Positions 6,731 through 10,359 of a stretch of 10,359 nucleotides of DNA are shown piece by piece. The stretch covers positions 1 to 10,359 of the forward strand of contig JACNKJ010000136.1 in the NCBI GenBank assembly GCA_014382085.1. The letters run 5' to 3'. Positions within the stretch are counted from its first letter, which is position 1; each line of letters starts with the position of its first letter. The DNA comes from a bacterium (GTDB lineage: Bacteria > Krumholzibacteriota > Krumholzibacteriia > JACNKJ01). A program made the position numbers and the translations under genes. The notes below the pieces were generated by a model. The model ran no database searches, had not been told where the DNA came from, and saw only the letters and a program-made list of their open reading frames with translations.

Positions 6731-8085
6731 TTTGATTTCTCCAGCACTTCAACACGCTCGGTGAATTCCATGCCGCGTTCGCGCAAGCTCTCGAGAATGG
6801 GCTCATAGATGGACGGATGGGTGGGCAACTGGGCGCCTTTGAGATGCAGCTTGTCGGTGAGTAGAAGCTCAGCTGCCAGAGCCGCGGGAAGACCCACGGT
6901 TTTCGACATGGCCGTGAAACCGCCCGGTTCTCCCTGCACCACGAAGGTCGAGGTGATCTTTTCATCCGGTCGATCTTTGCCAGGATATTCAACATCCATC
7001 TCATGGACGAGCACCACCATGTCGCGCTCGTCCTTGCCCAGGGGAAGCTTTCGCTGCAAAAGCTCAATGAGCATGGCCGCCGAGCTTTCGCCCTTGCAGT
7101 TGGTTTTTTCCTCGCTGAACAAACCGAGCCAACGCAGCTTGTCCATAATGCCGCCCGTGGGACTGATGCCGAGAAAGCGCGCCACGCGGGTTTCAATTTT
7201 CGGACCCGACACATTCATGGGCAGGAACATCTCAACCACTTCGCGATAGCTGCGATTGGCCAGGTCGGGAATGCTCAACCCTTCGTTGGGAAGCCCCAGC
7301 TGCACGATGCGCGCCCAGGTTTCGCTCCATCCAGGGTAGCGAAGAGTGCCACGAATCATGGTGTGCACGTCGTCCAGGCCGAAGGTCTTCATGTAGCGTA
7401 GTGAGTCGCGGTTGGGATAGGCCTCGAGCGGGCCCACACCCTCAACATTCACCGTCCAGGTGTGATGGAAGACATGGTGATAGGGCACGATCTTGATCTG
7501 CCCACCTTCCATATACTGGGCGCCGGCCTCGGCACTCATGACCACGTTGCGCGGATTCCAGGTGACCACATAGCGAAGTGGGTTGTGCTCCTGCTCGTGC
7601 GAGGGAATGCCGCTACCGTAGGAGGCGAAGCCGGTGATGCGTCCGCCCTTGTTCTTGATGCGGCGAATAATCTGCATGGCGCTCATATGATCGATGCCGG
7701 GGTCGAGGCCGAGCTCGGATAACAACAGCACGCCTTCGCGCTGGGCGTCCATTTCGAGATCGCGAAGACCTTGGCTGCGATAAGACACCGATAACATGTG
7801 CTTGCCATGCTGCACGCAGTCCCAGGCGATGAGATCCTGGAATCGCGGGGAGAGCATGTTCACGACAAGATTGGCTTGGCTGATAAGCCTGTCGCGCAGA
7901 TGCGAATCGTTCACGTCGAAACGCACGGCGTTGCCGCGAGAGTGTCCGTTCACACGCTGGCTGGCAAGATCCTGGTCCAGATCGCCAACCGTGACGAACC
8001 AATCGTGGGTATCGGCCATCTCAAGCAGAGTGGCAATGAGATAGGGTGCGCTTTGCCCCGCGCCGAGAACGAGAACCTGCTTCAT
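6727..8085 (-). CDS. Saccharopine dehydrogenase (L-glutamate-forming, LYS9-like) family protein
   Basis: A 452-residue cytosolic dehydrogenase. The N-terminal Rossmann domain starts with VLVLGAGQSAPYL (4-16, G-x-G-x-x-A/P), and D35/D37 lie after the second strand; an acidic residue there often favours NAD(H). The family signature ELGLDPGIDHMSA (124-136) follows. The substrate domain contains SYGSGIPSHEQEHNPL (155-170), W176-N-P-R-N, YPNRDSLRY (223-231) and RGTLRYPGW (245-253), all typical of saccharopine reductase/dehydrogenase. In the saccharopine route this enzyme interconverts saccharopine with aminoadipate semialdehyde and glutamate. The length fits a stand-alone enzyme without the lysine-ketoglutarate reductase half. 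Its ATG follows the adaptor stop codon with no gap, and its stop overlaps the permease start. The substrate in this organism is inferred from family only; a related polyamine dehydrogenase activity cannot be excluded. Confidence 0.88.
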   Translation of the reverse strand: MKQVLVLGAGQSAPYLIATLLEMADTHDWFVTVGDLDQDLASQRVNGHSRGNAVRFDVNDSHLRDRLISQANLVVNMLSPRFQDLIAWDCVQHGKHMLSVSYRSQGLRDLEMDAQREGVLLLSELGLDPGIDHMSAMQIIRRIKNKGGRITGFASYGSGIPSHEQEHNPLRYVVTWNPRNVVMSAEAGAQYMEGGQIKIVPYHHVFHHTWTVNVEGVGPLEAYPNRDSLRYMKTFGLDDVHTMIRGTLRYPGWSETWARIVQLGLPNEGLSIPDLANRSYREVVEMFLPMNVSGPKIETRVARFLGISPTGGIMDKLRWLGLFSEEKTNCKGESSAAMLIELLQRKLPLGKDERDMVVLVHEMDVEYPGKDRPDEKITSTFVVQGEPGGFTAMSKTVGLPAALAAELLLTDKLHLKGAQLPTHPSIYEPILESLRERGMEFTERVEVLEKSK

Positions 8086-9462
8086 CTAGTGTCCACCTTC
8101 AGTTTTCGCGGGTCGTTTTCCCTGTTCGCCTTCCGGCTTCGCGCCTTCAGGTTTCTTGCTTCCACCCTCGGGTTTCTTGCCTCCCGCTTCCGGCTTCCCG
8201 TTGCTGGGCTTGGTACCCGTAGTCGTCTTTTTCTCGTCGGTCTTCTTGAAGCCGCCCATGTTGCTCCAACTCTGCATGCGGCTCTGCCAGCGTTCCTGCT
8301 GCATGAGCAGACCGCTGGACAGGGTCAAGGCCACCGAGTCGCCTTCGGCCAAACCCCAAAGTACCTCGGCGTAGTCCCAATTGGATATCCCGACACCCAC
8401 CGGAATGGGCGAGGGGCCGTCGCCTTCAACGCGAAATGCGATACTGGCGCGTGCCTGTTCGCGAGGATCATCGGTGTCCACAGGTGCCATTTCAAACTTC
8501 TGAACCGCGTCCTCCGCTTCCAGACCCATGGCCCCGGCGGCAACGAGATAATCACGCTGGGTGCGCAGGGCTTCCAGCGGCACGGCAAGAACATCCTGTT
8601 TGTAATTGGTCTGGATTTCCACTTCCACGTTCATGCCGGGAAGCAGCAATCCGCGCTCATTGACGATGCGCACCAGCACGGGGAAGGTGGTCACGTTCTG
8701 AACCGTGATTGCCTGGGGTTCGACCTTGAGAACCTCGCCCTGGAAGAGTTCGCGTGGATAGGCATCCACCGTAATCTCGGCGGAAAGACCCGACTTGATT
8801 TTGCCAATGTCGGTCTCGTCCACCATGGCACGCACCTGAAGGGTGTCGAGTTTGGCCATGGTAAGCAAGGTCGTGCCGCCGGTCACCTGACTGGTGGCAC
8901 TGGAAATGATCTGACCCTTTTCCACGTCTTTCACGATGACCGTTCCGTGCATGGGCGCGAGAATTTCGGTGTCTTCCAAGCGCTCTTCGGCATTGTCCAG
9001 GGTTGTCCGCGCGGAAACCTCGGCGCTGATAGCATTGGCGTGCTCCAGCAGACTCGACTCCAGCGCTTCCTCGGAAAGATAGCCCTCGTCGTAAAGAGTC
9101 TGACTGCGCGCCCTCTGTTTCTCGGCGATACTCAGGCGAGTTTTCGCCACCACCAGGCCGGCCTCAGCTTGGGCGTGATCATTGCGCACATTGCGTGGCT
9201 CCACGCGAACGAGCAGTTGGCCCTCGCGAATCTTGTCACCCAGTTCAATGGGCATGTCGAGAATCTCGCCGGAGGCCTTGCTCTTGATTTCCACCGAACG
9301 CAGCGGCTCAAGCATACCCGTAGCACTTACGGTCACCACGATGTCCTGGCGACTCACGGCGAAGGCCTGCCATGTGATCTCATTATCGGTTTCGGCATTG
9401 TCACCCGCGCAACCGGCGAGCAGAAGAAGGGCCGGTGCAAGCAGGAGTAATTTCTTGTTCAT
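8086..9462 (-). CDS. MacA-like periplasmic adaptor lipoprotein (HlyD/RND-type membrane fusion protein)
   Basis: A 458-residue adaptor of a tripartite exporter. Residues 1-18 are a lipoprotein signal with lipobox LAGC (C18). The lipoyl-like half-motifs lie at about 51-88 (GEILDMPIELGDKIREGQLL) and 162-200 (APMHGTVIVKDVEKGQIIS). They flank a coiled-coil hairpin (about 95-165) that would reach the outer-membrane partner. A beta-barrel (about 205-285, with DETDIGKIKSG and a GMNVEVEI end) and a membrane-proximal domain (to about 385) follow. The C-terminus is unusual: after residue 405 comes a charged low-complexity tail rich in K, P, E and G with repeated KPEG units. The ATG has AGAGG 5 bases upstream. 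It is the first gene of the operon, behind a promoter-like sequence, and its TAG stop abuts the dehydrogenase ATG. Confidence 0.92.
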   Translation of the reverse strand: MNKKLLLLAPALLLLAGCAGDNAETDNEITWQAFAVSRQDIVVTVSATGMLEPLRSVEIKSKASGEILDMPIELGDKIREGQLLVRVEPRNVRNDHAQAEAGLVVAKTRLSIAEKQRARSQTLYDEGYLSEEALESSLLEHANAISAEVSARTTLDNAEERLEDTEILAPMHGTVIVKDVEKGQIISSATSQVTGGTTLLTMAKLDTLQVRAMVDETDIGKIKSGLSAEITVDAYPRELFQGEVLKVEPQAITVQNVTTFPVLVRIVNERGLLLPGMNVEVEIQTNYKQDVLAVPLEALRTQRDYLVAAGAMGLEAEDAVQKFEMAPVDTDDPREQARASIAFRVEGDGPSPIPVGVGISNWDYAEVLWGLAEGDSVALTLSSGLLMQQERWQSRMQSWSNMGGFKKTDEKKTTTGTKPSNGKPEAGGKKPEGGSKKPEGAKPEGEQGKRPAKTEGGH

Positions 9463-9489
9463 GAATTCCTCTCAGGATTGATCCCCGGC

Positions 9490-9518
9490 AGTGTAACCAC
9501 ATGTAGGGACAGTCTCAA
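9490..9518 (-). promoter_or_regulatory. Predicted sigma-70-type promoter of the adaptor-permease operon
   Basis: On the - strand TTGAGA (9518-9513, 5 of 6 to consensus) is followed after exactly 17 bases by TACACT (9495-9490, 4 of 6). A start site near 9483 would leave a leader of about 20 bases holding the AGAGG ribosome site. The boxes are seen in the sequence; use as a promoter is inferred, and sigma-factor consensus in this lineage is unknown. Confidence 0.5.
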
Positions 9519-9544
9519 GGCAGAGAATGTGGCAAGGGGCTACC

Positions 9545-9633
9545 AGTCGTCAGCCGCCAGTCCCCAGCAAGAGCCCAAGCGCGAAATCTAGGTCGGCATC
9601 TGGCCGGAGACTGGGGACTCGTGACTGGCGACT
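9545..9633. repeat. Imperfect 23-bp inverted repeat made of heptamer units
   Basis: The left arm (9545-9567) ends in AGTCCCCAG; the right arm (9611-9633) is its reverse complement with 19 of 23 positions matching, around a 43-base spacer. Read in one direction, each arm is three tandem AGTCNCC-like heptamers (for example AGTCGCC, AGTCACG, AGTCCCC) plus AG. It lies between the divergent adaptor operon and the DUF3857 gene, 27 bases from the -35 box. It may be a REP-like intergenic repeat, a hairpin or a binding site; no transposase or target duplication is seen. Confidence 0.55.
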
Positions 9634-9713
9634 CTAGTCCCAAACCCCCTAGACTCCCGGCCCTAGCTCGGATACCCTGGCTCATCATTCTGACATTCCA
9701 GCGAGGAGGCCCC

Positions 9714-10359
9714 ATGCCCCGAGCGAGGATCATTTTTGTGGCGCTGCTCATGGCGGTCGGCGCCATCGCCGAACCCCAGTTGCTCGATCCCGACGAAGCA
9801 CGCGTATTAATCACGAGCGCCGACGACGCAGCCTACGAGGGTGCAGATCAGCTGATCCTCTTCGATCGAAGCGTGGTCGAGGTGGAGGACAGCGGCCTCT
9901 CCCATCGCTACGAGCATCGTCTGATCAAGGTGCTCGAGCCGGGCGGAGCCAGAGCCCTGCGAGCCTTGCGCTTCGACTACGATCCCACATCCAACGACGT
10001 GCAGGTGCTGGGGGTTCGCATCCATCGGGCCGATTCCACCTTTGTGGACGTGGATCCCGCCGCCCTGGTCGACACCACTGCCCCCGCTAGCATGATCTAC
10101 TGGGGCGCTCGAATGAAGGTGCTGGGCATTCCCGCCCTGGCACCGGGCGACGCGCTGGAGTCTTTGGCCTACACTAAGGGCTTTCTCATCGCCTATCTCT
10201 ATGCGGAGGACGAGGAGCGTTTCATTCCGCCCATGCGCGGGCATTTCTACGATGTGGTCACCTTTCAGGGTAATCAGCCCTTCGTGGCGAAGAGCTACGA
10301 GCCGCGTCTTCCCAAGGACAAGCCGCTGCAGTACACCGTCCATAATGGAGAGGTGGCCC
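9714..10359 (+). CDS. Exported DUF3857-domain protein, N-terminal part (partial)
   Basis: The frame is open from ATG 9714 to the window edge (215 codons), so the gene continues to the right. GGAGG lies at 9705-9709, 4 bases before the start. Residues 1-19 form a Sec signal peptide (MPRARIIFVALLMAVGAIA) with an A-x-A cleavage site and no lipobox cysteine. After it comes a segment like the DUF3857 beta domain: a Ser/Asp-rich helix (34-43), LILFDRSVVEVEDSGLSHR (48-66), YEHRLIKVLEPGGAR (67-81) and a run of alternating beta strands with VRIHRADSTFVDVD (101-114). In the family this domain is usually followed by a transglutaminase-like domain, which would be outside the window. Its function is unknown; the location is periplasmic or cell-surface. 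A weak promoter-like pair TAGACT/TACCCT with 17-base spacing (9650-9678) precedes it. It is divergent from the adaptor operon. Confidence 0.75.
   Translation, partial: MPRARIIFVALLMAVGAIAEPQLLDPDEARVLITSADDAAYEGADQLILFDRSVVEVEDSGLSHRYEHRLIKVLEPGGARALRALRFDYDPTSNDVQVLGVRIHRADSTFVDVDPAALVDTTAPASMIYWGARMKVLGIPALAPGDALESLAYTKGFLIAYLYAEDEERFIPPMRGHFYDVVTFQGNQPFVAKSYEPRLPKDKPLQYTVHNGEVA

Noticed and set aside
7798..9450. 550-codon open frame on the + strand
   Set aside because: It lies antisense across the adaptor and dehydrogenase genes, has no family-like motifs or ribosome site, and is rich in H, G, R and F as expected for the complement of GC-rich coding DNA.

Overview
The window reads as a chromosomal segment of a GC-rich, Gram-negative-type bacterium. 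Two proteins carry clear lipoprotein signal peptides, one gene pair belongs to a MacA/MacB-type envelope transporter, and most genes have good Shine-Dalgarno sites. The mix of a cytoplasmic M3 oligopeptidase, an FGE/SUMF1-domain lipoprotein with beta-rich repeats, a saccharopine dehydrogenase and a DUF3857 protein suggests an uncultivated lineage near the FCB group (Krumholzibacteriota/Eisenbacteria-like). That placement is an impression from gene content, not a demonstrated assignment. No phage, transposase, CRISPR array, rRNA or tRNA was seen.

Left part, + strand (1-2679): the last 46 codons of a pirin-family protein, an FMN nitroreductase placed 9 bases behind it (one operon), and then a complete PepF-type M3 oligoendopeptidase that ends at a strong hairpin terminator. 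Middle (2680-4701): a compact convergent intergenic region with three stacked hairpins and a perfect 14-bp palindrome, followed on the - strand by a secreted lipoprotein with three tandem ~80-residue repeats and an FGE-sulfatase fold that lacks the catalytic cysteines. Two sequence-related hairpins lie behind this gene and behind its upstream neighbour. They differ by compensatory base changes, so they look like a recurrent structured terminator.

Right part, - strand (4702-9462): a tightly coupled four-gene operon, transcribed in the order MacA-like lipoprotein adaptor, saccharopine dehydrogenase, MacB-type permease without its own ATPase, and YwiC-like membrane protein. The junctions are TAG immediately followed by ATG, a 4-base ATGA overlap and an 8-base overlap. 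A plausible sigma-70-type promoter lies just upstream. No ABC ATPase is encoded in the window, and a lysine-pathway dehydrogenase sits between the adaptor and the permease. This is the most unusual arrangement here.

Right end: the divergent intergenic region (9463-9713) holds a 23-bp imperfect inverted repeat built of heptamer units, and then an exported DUF3857-family gene that runs off the window on the + strand.
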